Source of the DNA: Ktedonobacter sp. SOSP1-85
GTDB taxonomy: Bacteria > Chloroflexota > Ktedonobacteria > Ktedonobacterales > Ktedonobacteraceae
Reading direction: 5' to 3'
Assembly (NCBI RefSeq): GCF_016587415.1
Contig: NZ_BNJI01000001.1
Location: 3,015,501-3,079,500, forward strand
DNA: 64,000 nt
Numbering within the stretch: position 1 is the first letter of the stretch; each line of letters starts with the position of its first letter. Shown here piece after piece: positions 51,590 to 60,914 of the stretch. The notes beneath the pieces are model-generated. The model did not search any database. It was given only the letters and a program-made list of their open reading frames with translations, and was not told the DNA's origin. A program made the translations under genes and the position numbers.

Positions 51590-52795
51590 TTATGCAAGAA
51601 CCTTCGTGCAGATGCCAGCACCGACGGTACGACCGCCTTCGCGGATGGCGAACTTCACGCCCTCTTCCATCGCGACCGGCTGGATCAACTCGACCGTCAT
51701 CTCAATGTTGTCGCCAGGCATAACCATCTCCACGCCTTCAGGCAGCTTGATCGATCCCGTCACGTCCGTGGTACGGACGTAGAACTGAGGGCGATAGCCG
51801 TTGAAGAATGGCGTATGGCGGCCACCCTCTTCTTTCGAGAGGACGTAGACCTGCGCCAGGAAGTTCTTATGGGGCTTGATCGAACCCGGCTTGGCCAGCA
51901 CCTGGCCGCGCTCGATGTCCGCACGCTCAATACCACGCAGCAGACAACCAACGTTGTCGCCCGCCTGGCCCTCATCCAGCGTCTTCTGGAACATCTCCAC
52001 ACCCGTGACAACCACGGTGCGGGTCTCTTCCTTCATACCAATGATCTCGATGTTCTCGCCAACTTTGACGATACCACGCTCGATACGACCCGTGGCCACG
52101 GTACCGCGACCCTTAATGCCGAAGACGTCTTCCACTGGCATCAGGAACGGCTTGTCGGTCGCGCGAGGAGGCGTGGGGATGTAGGAGTCCACCGCATCCA
52201 TCAGCTCCCAGATGCACTTGGCTGCCTCGTCGTTGCGCGAGAGGTCGCCTTTGCTCTCCAGGGCTTTGAGCGCTGAACCGCGGATGATAGGAACATCGTC
52301 GCCAGGGAACTGGTACTTCGAGAGCAACTCCCGAACTTCCAGCTCGACCAGCTCGAGCAGCTCCTCGTCTTCCATCATGTCGACTTTGTTGAGGAAGACC
52401 ACCATCGCGGGAACCTCAACCTGCTGCGCCAGCAGGACGTGCTCGCGCGTCTGAGGCATAGGACCATCAGGAGCACTCACGACCAGGATCGCGCCGTCCA
52501 TCTGCGCGGCACCGGTGATCATGTTCTTGATGTAGTCAGCGTGACCGGGGCAGTCCACGTGAGCGTAGTGGCGCTTCTCGGTCTGGTACTCCAGGTGCGC
52601 GATTGAGATGGTAATACCACGCTCGCGCTCCTCGGGGGCCTTGTCGATCTGGTCGAAGGCCGTGTACTTAGCAAGCTGAGCGGAGGCCAGGGTATGGGTG
52701 ATGGCCGCGGTCAGGGTCGTCTTGCCGTGGTCGATGTGACCAATTGTACCCACGTTAACGTGAGGTTTTGTACGCTCGAACTTCTGCTTTGCCAT
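51590..52795 (-). CDS. tuf: Translation elongation factor Tu
   Basis: 401 residues. G motifs [17 protein letters not shown] and NKVDMM; domains II and III intact ([13 protein letters not shown]; the GRTVGAG end). Delivers aminoacyl-tRNA. Note: EF-Tu does not deliver selenocysteyl-tRNA; that needs SelB, not seen here. Confidence 0.98.
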   Translation of the reverse strand: MAKQKFERTKPHVNVGTIGHIDHGKTTLTAAITHTLASAQLAKYTAFDQIDKAPEERERGITISIAHLEYQTEKRHYAHVDCPGHADYIKNMITGAAQMDGAILVVSAPDGPMPQTREHVLLAQQVEVPAMVVFLNKVDMMEDEELLELVELEVRELLSKYQFPGDDVPIIRGSALKALESKGDLSRNDEAAKCIWELMDAVDSYIPTPPRATDKPFLMPVEDVFGIKGRGTVATGRIERGIVKVGENIEIIGMKEETRTVVVTGVEMFQKTLDEGQAGDNVGCLLRGIERADIERGQVLAKPGSIKPHKNFLAQVYVLSKEEGGRHTPFFNGYRPQFYVRTTDVTGSIKLPEGVEMVMPGDNIEMTVELIQPVAMEEGVKFAIREGGRTVGAGICTKVLA

Positions 52796-53040
52796 TTCCT
52801 AAATGAGGCTCCTTTGCAATCCTCTTGCGATCAGATAGCAATGGGTGTAAACATGCAGCAGCCGCCCCCTGATATTTGATCGCATTCCTTGGAAAATATC
52901 TTCCTATTTATTCTACCAACGGGAAGGGAATGGTTGATCAATTCAGAAGACGGCAGCAAAAGCTTTTAGTACGTCACGCGGAATCTTATAAAGATGAAAG
53001 CGCTGCGGAAGTGCCCGGCGGTTTCATCTAGAAACCACGG

Positions 53041-53112
53041 AGCCCGTGATGGGATTTGAACCCATGGCCTCATTCTTACCAAGAATGTGCGCTACCCCTG
53101 CGCCACACGGGC
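53041..53112 (-). tRNA. tRNA-Thr(GGT)
   Basis: Acceptor GCCCGTG/CACGGGC, anticodon loop TTGGTAA, T loop TTCAAAT; discriminator T, CCA not encoded. Upstream of tuf. Confidence 0.95.
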
Positions 53113-53137
53113 TAGACAGACCAGGAGAGGTCTGACT

Positions 53138-53221
53138 TGGTGGGCAGTGGAGGATTCGAACCTCCGAAGCTTTCGCAACTGATTTACAGTCAGTCCCAGT
53201 TGGCCACTTTGGTAACTGCCC
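53138..53221 (-). tRNA. tRNA-Tyr(GTA)
   Basis: Acceptor GGGCAGT/ACTGCCC, anticodon loop CTGTAAA, long variable arm, discriminator A with encoded CCA. First gene of the tRNA-tuf operon. Confidence 0.95.
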
Positions 53222-53304
53222 AGGTGGTGTCGCTCTCTATTAGGAATTATCCCTAGAAATCACACCGTTTTGTCGCCGTCATTCTGAACCGGTCGACGTG
53301 ACGT

Positions 53305-53333
53305 ATTATAGCCGACCCTCATAGCGATGTCAA
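53305..53333 (-). promoter_or_regulatory. Consensus promoter of the tRNA-Tyr/Thr-tuf-rpmG operon
   Basis: Minus strand TTGACA (53328-53333), 17-bp spacer, TATAAT (53305-53310): perfect hexamers, fitting a highly expressed translation operon. Confidence 0.9.
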
Positions 53334-53667
53334 GCACTTTTTTATCAGTTCTACCAAGATTTAAAAAATTCGTTATGAGGCCGGAGTTATAAACAAAGTA
53401 GGGGAGAATACCGCCACGAAAAAAGAGAAGAGTGGGTGTGAAAGCACGCTCAGCGCTACTTGCAATAAGGTCACCTCTTCCTCTTATAGCGAACGTTCTT
53501 CGATCTATGTAGGAAGAACGGGTGAGAGGAGGGACATACACGACCCGGCCTATCTCTGGCTCCTTTTGGAGCCAATGTGTGTCAGGAAAGGGAGAGAATG
53601 AGCACAAAAACGTAAGGAATTTGTAAAGTATTTCTAAGCAAATTTTAAAAAATAAGAGGCAAAAGCA

Positions 53668-53696
53668 TTGCTTCTTGCTCAATTTGCTGGTATAAT
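53668..53696 (+). promoter_or_regulatory. Promoter for the 74-residue gene
   Basis: TTGCTT (53668-53673), 17-bp spacer, TATAAT (53691-53696). Confidence 0.55.
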
Positions 53697-53835
53697 TCCC
53701 AACGTTGGAGAAAATTCTTTTATTCCTTCCGCAGTTATCCTTAGTCATCCACTAACCAGTAGTAACACAGCCGGTTAGTTCGTCGTTGGCTGGTTTCGAC
53801 TGGCATTATGACTTGGAATTATGAGGTAAAGTGCT

Positions 53836-54060
53836 ATGGCAACGAATTGTGACTTCAGTCGTTCTTCCTTTCTCATGGAACAGTATCAAAAGGAAATGGA
53901 ACTCATAGCTCTTGCCCTGCAAGAAGAGAGTCAGGACGAACGCGAGGAGCGCTTAGGTCTTGTAGCACGTTCCTGGTCCCTCACCGCTGCCTGCTTTCAG
54001 AGCCAGCTGGAGCCCAATGAAGCAGTAACGTTTGCACCCGTCGCTTTAGCCCGCCCATAG
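53836..54060 (+). CDS. Small hypothetical protein; possible antitoxin
   Basis: 74 residues, acidic and helical in the middle (EQYQKEMELIALALQEESQDEREERLGLVARSW). ATG with GAGG 9 nt upstream and a good promoter. No recognised domain. It precedes a MazF/PemK-like gene by 147 nt, with a hairpin (54071-54140) in between, so a toxin-antitoxin pair is conceivable but unproven. Confidence 0.55.
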   Translation: MATNCDFSRSSFLMEQYQKEMELIALALQEESQDEREERLGLVARSWSLTAACFQSQLEPNEAVTFAPVALARP

Positions 54061-54070
54061 TACTTCTGAT

Positions 54071-54140
54071 CCGAAAACCCTGAGCGCGAGGCGCTAGACA
54101 CGCCAGTGAAGGCTTGTCCCCGAATGGGGATGGGTTTCGG
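54071..54140 (+). repeat. Hairpin with partial similarity to the 50-bp repeat
   Basis: CCGAAAACCC (54071-54080) pairs with GGGTTTCGG at the far end, one base bulged. The first part (CGAAAACCCTGAGCGCG) resembles the reverse of copies A and B (48564, 50161). Confidence 0.5.
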
Positions 54141-54207
54141 AATAAGATTTTATCATTGTTTGTCGAGAATGTTCGTTTAGCTAGAAAAAGTACAAGTAGA
54201 ATAAGCT

Positions 54208-54639
54208 ATGCCCCATCCACCTGACCTTGCACCGGAAGAGTTGACCTATCAAACGCCTGTGCAGTTTGGCATGGTCTATTGGGTGAACTTTGGTTATCCC
54301 TCGCTGCCTCCCGGCATTGAGGAGAAGCGTATTCTCGATTGGCATCCCGCACTTGTGGTATCCGCTGAACCTTTTTGTCGTCACGCCGGGGCGATCAACG
54401 TTGTTGCCTTGACTTCATATCGTGGCAAGTTGCGCCCCTACCACCATCTTCTTCTCAAGCGTGACTATCCCCTCCTTGATACCGATAGCCTGGTGAAGAC
54501 TGAGCTGATGTATCCTGTCTTGCGCAGTCTCATGGCGGACCAGTATGCCATCTGCCGTCTGCATGACGCCGATATGCGTGCCATTATGGCCAAGGTCGCC
54601 AATAGCCTGGCAATTACCTACTACTATTCGCTCCATTAA
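54208..54639 (+). CDS. MazF/PemK-like protein
   Basis: 143 residues. Pattern FGMVYWVNFG...HPALVVSAEPF...INVVALTSYRGK follows the MazF/PemK endoribonuclease fold (SH3-like barrel): strand 1 with the conserved G-x-V-x-W-V-x-F, the PALVVS strand and the LTS turn. The usual catalytic Arg before PALV is His here and the C-terminal helix differs, so activity may be altered. Start uncertain (no strong ribosome site). An MazF would cleave mRNA; the partner antitoxin is not clear. Confidence 0.6.
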   Translation: MPHPPDLAPEELTYQTPVQFGMVYWVNFGYPSLPPGIEEKRILDWHPALVVSAEPFCRHAGAINVVALTSYRGKLRPYHHLLLKRDYPLLDTDSLVKTELMYPVLRSLMADQYAICRLHDADMRAIMAKVANSLAITYYYSLH

Positions 54640-54713
54640 CTCGTGCCTCCTCTTCGTTTACTCATTACTCCTAAGTATGTTTTATAGCGTGACACCTCGC
54701 GCCTGCGGCGCTC

Positions 54714-54782
54714 GTCTGGTAGGTGGTGTGGTGCCCCTGGGCAGCCTGCGGTTGCCCAGGGGCACCACACCACCTACCAGAC
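54714..54782. terminator. 30-bp perfect hairpin between the MazF-like gene and selA
   Basis: Arms 54714-54743 and 54753-54782. The 16-bp motif CGCGCCTGCGGCGCTC (54698-54713) directly precedes it, as at 30197. The apical core resembles those at 4228 and 23539. Confidence 0.75.
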
Positions 54783-54896
54783 CTCTTTACAGACCTTCTC
54801 TTGCTGACGTATACCTTATATAGAGCATAGAACAAAGCGCCAAGCCGAGCCATATGAACGCTCTAAAGCTTGAACTGTATGGGAGCAGAGCCGATC

Positions 54897-56285
54897 ATGT
54901 CACTATATCAGAGCCAGCTGCGTCTCTTGCCCTCTGTGGATGAATTGTTGCACACGCAGAGTGGGCAGGACCTGGTCGCACGCTATTCACATCCCCTGGC
55001 CGTCCAGGCTATTCGTGAGAGTATCACCCTGGCACGCCAGTCGATTCTACGTGGGGAGGACTGTCCCACACACACAACTTTGCTTGCGCAGGCCACGCAC
55101 TACCTCCAGGAGCGAGAGCTACCGCACCTGCGTCCCCTGATCAATGCGACTGGCGTGATTATCAATACCAACCTTGGGCGCGCGCCAATGAGTGCCGCCT
55201 CTCTGGAGGCGGTACGCCAGATCGCAAGTGGCTACTCCAATTTAGAATACGATCTCTCTGCGGGAGAGCGTGGCTCGCGGCATAGCCACGTCAGCCAGCT
55301 CTTGAGAGAGATTACAGGGGCCGAGGCGGCGCTGGTCACCAATAACAATGCCGCGGCTGTCCTGCTGGGGCTGAGCGCCCTTGCCCAGGGGCGCGAGGTT
55401 ATTATTTCTCGTGGGCAATTAGTGGAGATCGGTGGCGGCTTCCGCGTACCAGATGTAATGCGCCAGAGTGGCTGCCAACTGGTTGAGGTCGGCACGACTA
55501 ATCGTACACGTATCACCGACTATAAGCACGCCATCAGCGGCGAGACAGCCTTGCTTCTCTCAGTACATCCAAGTAATTTCTTGATCAGCGGCTTTACCGA
55601 AGCGACTCCCGAGCATGAGCTGGTCTCCCTCGCCCATGAGCATAAACTCCTGGTCATGCACGACCTGGGAAGCGGCTGCCTCTTGCCGAGCGAGCGCTAT
55701 GGCCTGGCGCACGAGCCAACTCCCCAGGAGAGCATCAAAGCGGGCGTCGACCTGGTCTGTTTCTCGGGCGATAAGCTGCTGGGTGGACCGCAGGCAGGCA
55801 TCCTGGTGGGGAAGGCGAGCGTTATACAACGCCTGGCGAAGCACCCCCTGATGCGCGCCGTACGTATTGACAAGATGACCCTCGCCGCACTGGAGGCCAC
55901 GCTCCAGCACTACCAGCGCGGCGAGGCTGAGCGCCACATCCCCATCTGGCGCATGATCGCGGCTCGCCCGGAGCAGTTAGGAGTTCGCGTCGATCACTGG
56001 ATCAAGCAGCTCAAGGCCCAGGGCATCAACGCCCGGCGCCAGGCTGGGCAGTCAACGGTCGGTGGCGGCTCGCTCCCCACCGAGACCCTACCAACCGTCC
56101 TCCTGACCCTGGAACAGCGCCACTGCGCCAGGCCCCTGGAAGAGATAGCCAGCGACCTGCGCGCCCAGCGCCTGCCTGTCATCGCCCGCATCTCGCGCGA
56201 TACCCTGCTCTTTGACCCGCGTACCGTCCTCGAAGAACAGGATCAGGCCCTCGTCCAGGCCATCCTAGTACAGGCTAATAAATAA
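54897..56285 (+). CDS. selA: L-seryl-tRNA(Sec) selenium transferase SelA
   Basis: 462 residues, equal to the E. coli enzyme's length. A PLP enzyme that converts Ser-tRNA(Sec) to Sec-tRNA(Sec) with selenophosphate. Motifs: LPHLRPLINATGVIINTNLGRAPMS, TGAEAALVTNNNAAAVLL, and the PLP-Lys in DLVCFSGDKLLGGPQAGILVG. Start ATG 54897 (GGGAG about 11 nt upstream), since earlier in-frame starts add an unsupported leader. selB, selD and selC (tRNA-Sec) were looked for in the flanks and not found. It makes the UGA readthrough at 1672 plausible. Confidence 0.97.
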   Translation: MSLYQSQLRLLPSVDELLHTQSGQDLVARYSHPLAVQAIRESITLARQSILRGEDCPTHTTLLAQATHYLQERELPHLRPLINATGVIINTNLGRAPMSAASLEAVRQIASGYSNLEYDLSAGERGSRHSHVSQLLREITGAEAALVTNNNAAAVLLGLSALAQGREVIISRGQLVEIGGGFRVPDVMRQSGCQLVEVGTTNRTRITDYKHAISGETALLLSVHPSNFLISGFTEATPEHELVSLAHEHKLLVMHDLGSGCLLPSERYGLAHEPTPQESIKAGVDLVCFSGDKLLGGPQAGILVGKASVIQRLAKHPLMRAVRIDKMTLAALEATLQHYQRGEAERHIPIWRMIAARPEQLGVRVDHWIKQLKAQGINARRQAGQSTVGGGSLPTETLPTVLLTLEQRHCARPLEEIASDLRAQRLPVIARISRDTLLFDPRTVLEEQDQALVQAILVQANK

Positions 56286-56572
56286 ATTTAATCACTTACC
56301 TCCTCCTCATTGCTCACATCAAATTCTCTAAAAGCGTCAAACATGGTTAAGATGTGTTTTACAGGATAAGACATTTAGCCCAATTTAGGGCATGTCTACT
56401 GAATTGCATCTCTTCTTTGGGGTACAATACAACCAGGGCGTGCATAGATATATTTTAAAGTAAAGATTTACTTCCTGGTGCATTACACATTTTAAAGAAA
56501 CGCCTTGAGGTATGTATAAAGCCACCTGGGAAATATAGTGCTACCACTTTATGGGGGAAGGAGCCAGCTGGC

Positions 56573-56920
56573 ATGAATTGGTTAAATCGCGGGAAGGCGG
56601 CACTATGCGTCTTATTGCTCGTGGGAATAGCTGCTGTGCTGGTACTAGGGATAACACAGGTCGCAAGCGCACAGATGACGGCTGGGGCGACGCAACATGC
56701 GCAGGGAAAAATTGTTAGTCTGACCGGATCCGAGAAAGATTTCCTCCTGCGTGTAAGTGATGGCCATGTGCTTCATTTTCGCTGTGGCACCAAGTGTAAG
56801 GCTTCACTGGCTCATATACGCAGGCATATTACCGAGAAAGCCACAACCGACGTCTACTATCAGGCTCTGCCAGGGCACCAGGGAGGAACGCAGCAGCTCC
56901 TGGCGCTTTATGTAGATTGA
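56573..56920 (+). CDS. Secreted hypothetical protein
   Basis: 115 residues. Signal peptide: positively charged start then LCVLLLVGIAAVLVLGITQVASA, cleavage after ASA. The exported part is small with beta-strand character; two Cys (FRCGTKC) could form a disulfide. No family recognised. 82 nt upstream of the oxidoreductase gene in the same direction, so possibly in the same operon. Confidence 0.65.
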   Translation: MNWLNRGKAALCVLLLVGIAAVLVLGITQVASAQMTAGATQHAQGKIVSLTGSEKDFLLRVSDGHVLHFRCGTKCKASLAHIRRHITEKATTDVYYQALPGHQGGTQQLLALYVD

Positions 56921-57002
56921 AGCTACCACCATGCAGATGGAAGGACAGCACACTAATTTGAGCCACAGCGCAAGGACAGAGGTAGGAAGAGGGTAGCCAG
57001 AG

Positions 57003-58886
57003 ATGGATCGAGCAGATATCGTGATTGTCGGCAATGGCATTGCTGGCCTGACCGCCGCCGTAGAGGCGCGAAAGCACGCGCCAGAGAAGCAGATTGTAAT
57101 GATCACCGAGCAAGTCCATCCGACGATCAACACGCCCGCGCTTAAGCAATACGCGACCGGGCGCCTGACGCGCGAGCAATTGCTGGCTTATCCCGTGGGG
57201 ACCGAGCGGCAGGAGCATATCCGCATCGTTACCACGCGGGTAGAGGAGATCCATGCCAATAGCAAGTACCTTGCCCTGGCGGATAAACGTGCCTTTGGCT
57301 ACGACAAGCTCTTGATTGCAACTGGTAGCTCCCCCCTCGGTCTGCCTGAGAACATGCCCGGGCGCCACTTCGATGGCGTTCTGACGCTCCACCGCTTACA
57401 GGATTATCTCGATCTGCGCAGACGCTTGCCAGAGGTGCGCGAGGCGGTCGTTGTTGGGGGAGGAGTGCACGCCATAGAAACCGTTATGGGGCTTCTCTAC
57501 TGGGGGATTCGTGTCCACTGGCTCATTCGCGGCTCCACGTTTATGGGGCGCACCCTGGACCAGGAGGCCTCGGACCTTATTTTGGAAGGCATGCGGCGCT
57601 CTGGTGCCTCGGTGCATACCGAGACCGAGGTCATTGGTGTTGTGGGTCGTGTGGGAGCAGTTGTAGGAGTGATTACCAATCAGCAGCAGATGCTCTCCTG
57701 CCAGATGGTCCTTATCTGTACGGGCACAAAGCCTGCGGAGACACTGGCCAGGCGCAGCACCATCCCGATTGAATTTCAGAATGGGATTGTTGTAGACGAT
57801 ATTATGCAAACCAATGTGGCAAATATCTTCGCGGCAGGCGATGTCGCCGCACTCCCCAATCCTCAAACGGGCCAGCATGCTCCCCGGGCGCAATGGTACG
57901 CGGCAGTGCTCCAGGGTCGCCTGGCAGGGGCGATGTTAGCGGGACACGAAGACCTGGCAAAACAGCCGCTCGGCATCGCCTGGCATGCCACGCATGTCGG
58001 CGATCTCTCCATGCTAACTGTTGGTGACCCATTGGCCAAAGGCAGCGGCATAGAGATCCTCAAAGATAAGAGTCAGGGCGGCTATCGCAGGCTTGCCATC
58101 GCAGGCGAAAGGCTCGTTGGCTACCTCTCGCTGGGTCAGAGTCAGCCAGATAGCCTGGCCGTCAAACGCATCATTGAGGAGGGCCATCCCGTTCAAGACA
58201 TCACACGCACGCTTTTGAAGGGCAACTTTGACGCCAGACGCTACCTCTCACAGGTAGAAACCAAGACAGCCCGCAGTATGCTTACCAGCAAACAGCCGCT
58301 CGTCAAGGCGAGAAAACAAGAAGCCATCAGCATGCCGCAACCGGGGCAGAGTGGTCCACTGATTCCGCCAGCGCGCACAACGGGTCCCTTACAACGGATC
58401 CAGCCCGTCGCCAGAGATAAAGCGCGAGAAACCAGTCCTCTCGCGCCACTAGCAAGAGGAGAGCAGAACCCACGCATATCTGGCCAGGCGATGCAAAAAA
58501 ATACGGGCGAGGTAGCGCCCGTAGTGATCTCCCAGCATGGAACGCGGTCAACACGCCCCGGGCAAACGCCAGGTGCTCACAAGTATACCCAGACCCCCGA
58601 TCCCTCATCATGGCTGGTAGGTCATGGTCAGAGCGAGATTGATCCCTTCCGCGGCAATCTGCCAGCCCTGCCTCCCTCATTGGTTGGCCTGCCTGAGGAG
58701 ATCAATGCCTTCAGTGGCAACCTGCCTCAATCACGCCCATCTATAGTCTGGGAAGAAGAGCTAGATGCCTTCAGTGGCAAACTTCCCAGCCTGGAAACTT
58801 CGTCGTCTGCACAGAAGGATAGCAGAAAGGCCAAAGAAGAAAACCTTCAGCAGGGGGAGCCCCCCGGAATCCAGCCCCCCTGTTAG
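57003..58886 (+). CDS. NAD(P)/FAD-dependent oxidoreductase with long repetitive tail
   Basis: 627 residues. Residues 1-410: FAD motif IVIVGNGIAGLTAA, second nucleotide-binding motif VVVGGGVHAIE, the FAD-ring motif NIFAAGDVA; close to the NirB/rubredoxin-reductase type family of pyridine nucleotide-disulfide oxidoreductases. Residues ~415-627 are Pro/Gln/Ser-rich and disordered, with three repeats of the type D-[A/P]-F-[S/R]-G-[N/K]-L-P near the end. It would oxidise NAD(P)H and pass electrons to the Fe-S protein at 59045. ATG 57003 with an upstream GAGGGTAG. Confidence 0.9.
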   Translation: MDRADIVIVGNGIAGLTAAVEARKHAPEKQIVMITEQVHPTINTPALKQYATGRLTREQLLAYPVGTERQEHIRIVTTRVEEIHANSKYLALADKRAFGYDKLLIATGSSPLGLPENMPGRHFDGVLTLHRLQDYLDLRRRLPEVREAVVVGGGVHAIETVMGLLYWGIRVHWLIRGSTFMGRTLDQEASDLILEGMRRSGASVHTETEVIGVVGRVGAVVGVITNQQQMLSCQMVLICTGTKPAETLARRSTIPIEFQNGIVVDDIMQTNVANIFAAGDVAALPNPQTGQHAPRAQWYAAVLQGRLAGAMLAGHEDLAKQPLGIAWHATHVGDLSMLTVGDPLAKGSGIEILKDKSQGGYRRLAIAGERLVGYLSLGQSQPDSLAVKRIIEEGHPVQDITRTLLKGNFDARRYLSQVETKTARSMLTSKQPLVKARKQEAISMPQPGQSGPLIPPARTTGPLQRIQPVARDKARETSPLAPLARGEQNPRISGQAMQKNTGEVAPVVISQHGTRSTRPGQTPGAHKYTQTPDPSSWLVGHGQSEIDPFRGNLPALPPSLVGLPEEINAFSGNLPQSRPSIVWEEELDAFSGKLPSLETSSSAQKDSRKAKEENLQQGEPPGIQPPC

Positions 58887-59044
58887 GAATTACGCAGAGT
58901 AGATTACCCAGTCTTCGTTCCCATGTAGAGGGAAATAAACAGCCAAAAACGCCGGAGACGAAGCATTCAAGTGGACAAACAGGCGCTACACGTACACTCT
59001 GGTCATATGCGAAATCAGATAACCACAAGAAGGGACGGTAACGG

Positions 59045-59353
59045 TTGAGTAAGATCTTTAAGCAAGAGCCAGTCCTACTCCATAAGACAGGGCCACAAGT
59101 CATGCAAGAGATTAATGCCTGCATCGGCTGCAATGAGTGTCTCCTCGCCTGCCCCGCGCTGGCTGAGCCCATCACCATAGATCGCTTAAACCACGAGACC
59201 GTAGCGGGAGCCATCTCGCCTGCCGTCGCCCGCTTTGCCAGGACATGCTACCAGTGTGGAGCCTGCGTCTCACCCTGTCCGGTGGGATTGCATCGTGACG
59301 CAATGATGATGTGGCTCAAAGTGCGGCTAATACGCGACGATTGGAGAGGTTAG
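59045..59353 (+). CDS. Twin [4Fe-4S] protein (HdrC-like)
   Basis: 102 residues with two cluster motifs, C26xxC29xxC32xxxC36 and C68xxC71xxC74xxxC78, the spacing of heterodisulfide reductase HdrC and related electron-transfer subunits. The TTG start at 59045 has AAGGGA about 9 nt upstream. The next gene starts 5 nt after the stop. Role inferred: electron carrier between the flavoprotein and the membrane cytochrome. Confidence 0.85.
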   Translation: MSKIFKQEPVLLHKTGPQVMQEINACIGCNECLLACPALAEPITIDRLNHETVAGAISPAVARFARTCYQCGACVSPCPVGLHRDAMMMWLKVRLIRDDWRG

Positions 59354-59358
59354 AACCT

Positions 59359-60324
59359 ATGCGTATGCCGATGCAATCAAACAAGCCAGGGGCACATGGC
59401 TATCCCTTGCTTTTCTTCTATATGAACAGTTCATGGGTGGGCAGTTTCTTTTTCGCGCTTTTTGTGCTGGGTGGTGGCCTCGGACTTTACCTCTGGTGGG
59501 AGCGCTACAGCACAGATAGCTCTCCTGACAGCCTTCTGGGCTATGCCTTTGCCTTCGGTGGCATCGCCTGTTTTCTGCTTGCTGCCATTAGCTATAGCCT
59601 GACGCGCCGGACACGCCGCAAAGCTATAGGAAAGCTTAACGCGGCCCTCAACTGGCATATCGGCTTTGGCCTGATGGGGTTGGGGCTCCTTATCCTGCAT
59701 AGCTTCGGCAATTTTAATCCTCGCTCGGGTACATATGCCTTATACGGCATGCTCGCCCTGGTCATGTGTGGCATAGTCGGCAAAGTCCTGGATCGCATCA
59801 TTCCCCGGCTCATTGCGCGCGAGGTACGCAATGCCCTAACAGATTCAGGCGAGGATAGAATCGAGAGAATCTCACAGAAACTACAAGCCCTGACGAAAGA
59901 GCGCGATCCCAGGCAGCAGGCTCGCAAGAGTCCGGACAACCTCAGCCTGTCCGGGCTGCTCTTTGGCGAGGGCCGTCCAGGAGAAAGCATGCATGGCGCG
60001 CCTGTAGGGGCTATTCGCGAGCGCTCGCTTGCAGGAGTATCGCTTCCTCCCTCGTGGGACCTGGCATATATCACCCTCGAAGAGACGCCACACGAGTTAC
60101 AACCACGCTCAGGCGCAACAGAACAACACGCACCCAACCTTAAGAGACAGATGCGCGAGTTACAAGTTGTGCAACTGGCACTACAAAAAGAGCAGTTCTA
60201 CCGCTATGTGTTGCGCTACTGGCGGGCGTTCCATATCTTCCTGGCCCTGGTCACGCTAGGTCTGACGACCTGGCACATCGTCTACGCCTTGCAGCTCCTC
60301 ATTCCAACCTGGATGGGACATTAA
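59359..60324 (+). CDS. b-type-cytochrome-like membrane protein
   Basis: 321 residues. Several helices: SSWVGSFFFALFVLGGGLGLYLWW, GYAFAFGGIACFLLAAISYSL, a WHIGFGLMGLGLLILH segment with two His about 13 apart, a helix after residue 120, and a C-terminal FHIFLALVTLGLTTWHIVYA with two more His. The His pairs fit bis-His heme ligands in adjacent helices, as in ferric-reductase-like or HdrE/QmoC-type membrane subunits. A ~110-residue soluble charged stretch lies between. ATG 59359 with GAGG 9 nt upstream. The stop codon directly precedes the hairpin at 60325. Confidence 0.75.
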   Translation: MRMPMQSNKPGAHGYPLLFFYMNSSWVGSFFFALFVLGGGLGLYLWWERYSTDSSPDSLLGYAFAFGGIACFLLAAISYSLTRRTRRKAIGKLNAALNWHIGFGLMGLGLLILHSFGNFNPRSGTYALYGMLALVMCGIVGKVLDRIIPRLIAREVRNALTDSGEDRIERISQKLQALTKERDPRQQARKSPDNLSLSGLLFGEGRPGESMHGAPVGAIRERSLAGVSLPPSWDLAYITLEETPHELQPRSGATEQHAPNLKRQMRELQVVQLALQKEQFYRYVLRYWRAFHIFLALVTLGLTTWHIVYALQLLIPTWMGH

Positions 60325-60388
60325 TAAGAAGATATGAAAATTTGTGGCGCGGGCGAATGCCCACACCACAAATTTTCATATCTTCTTA
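60325..60388. terminator. Hairpin after the redox module
   Basis: Arms 60325-60347 and 60366-60388, with an inner GGGC-GAAT-GCCC (60351-60362). The T tract follows on the plus strand. Confidence 0.8.
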
Positions 60389-60455
60389 CCTTTTCCATAA
60401 ACGAAGTGGCGAGTTGGAACGTATTATATAGAAGGGAATTGCTGGAGCTGCCCAG

Positions 60456-60908
60456 ATGGAAAAACAGCAGGTGCGCCAAGAAGGAGAGCAAGGCATGATG
60501 CAACAACAAGGCAGTTACCGGGAGCAGGCAAAAAAGCACGCCGTACGCCTATTACGCCATCCCAAACGGTTTGAGATCCTTTTCCACTTCGTAAAAACAG
60601 GGAAGCTGATCAAGCGCCTGATGGCAGATAGGCGCGTGCCAGTGTTCCGCAAATTCGCGTTTGGTGGGGCCGTGGCGCTCCTGCTTGCGCTCCTCCTCAT
60701 CCCCGACGCGGAGGTCATCCTGGCGGGAACTATCCTGCCAGTCATTGGCAATATCCTGGGCGTTCCCCTGGACGCCGGGCTGGACTGGGGTGTCTTCGCC
60801 CTCTTCGCGACAAATATGCTGCGCTTCTTTCCCCAAGAACGCGTCTCTGAGCACTATGAAGACATCTTCCACGGAGGCCGACACCAATATATCGAGAGTG
60901 ATATCTAA
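60456..60908 (+). CDS. Small membrane protein (DUF1232/YkvA-like)
   Basis: 150 residues. Basic/Gln-rich N-terminal ~30, then a hydrophobic FAFGGAVALLLALLLIPDAEVILAGTILPVIGNILGVPLDAG segment reminiscent of DUF1232 (its IPDxIPVxGxxDD core), an alpha-helix and an acidic C-terminus. The segment could be one or two membrane helices. Function unknown. Separated from the redox operon by a terminator. Confidence 0.65.
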   Translation: MEKQQVRQEGEQGMMQQQGSYREQAKKHAVRLLRHPKRFEILFHFVKTGKLIKRLMADRRVPVFRKFAFGGAVALLLALLLIPDAEVILAGTILPVIGNILGVPLDAGLDWGVFALFATNMLRFFPQERVSEHYEDIFHGGRHQYIESDI

Positions 60909-60914
60909 TATGTG

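Larger units (their letters stand above)
53222..53835. other. Divergent regulatory region
   Basis: Contains the strong minus-strand promoter at 53305-53333 and the plus-strand one at 53668-53696. The minus ORF at 53260-53748 spans the promoter and is rejected. 53340-53660 shows no other feature. Confidence 0.6.

Noticed and set aside
53260..53748. Minus-strand 162-residue ORF
   Set aside because: It covers the tRNA-Tyr operon promoter and shows no protein features.
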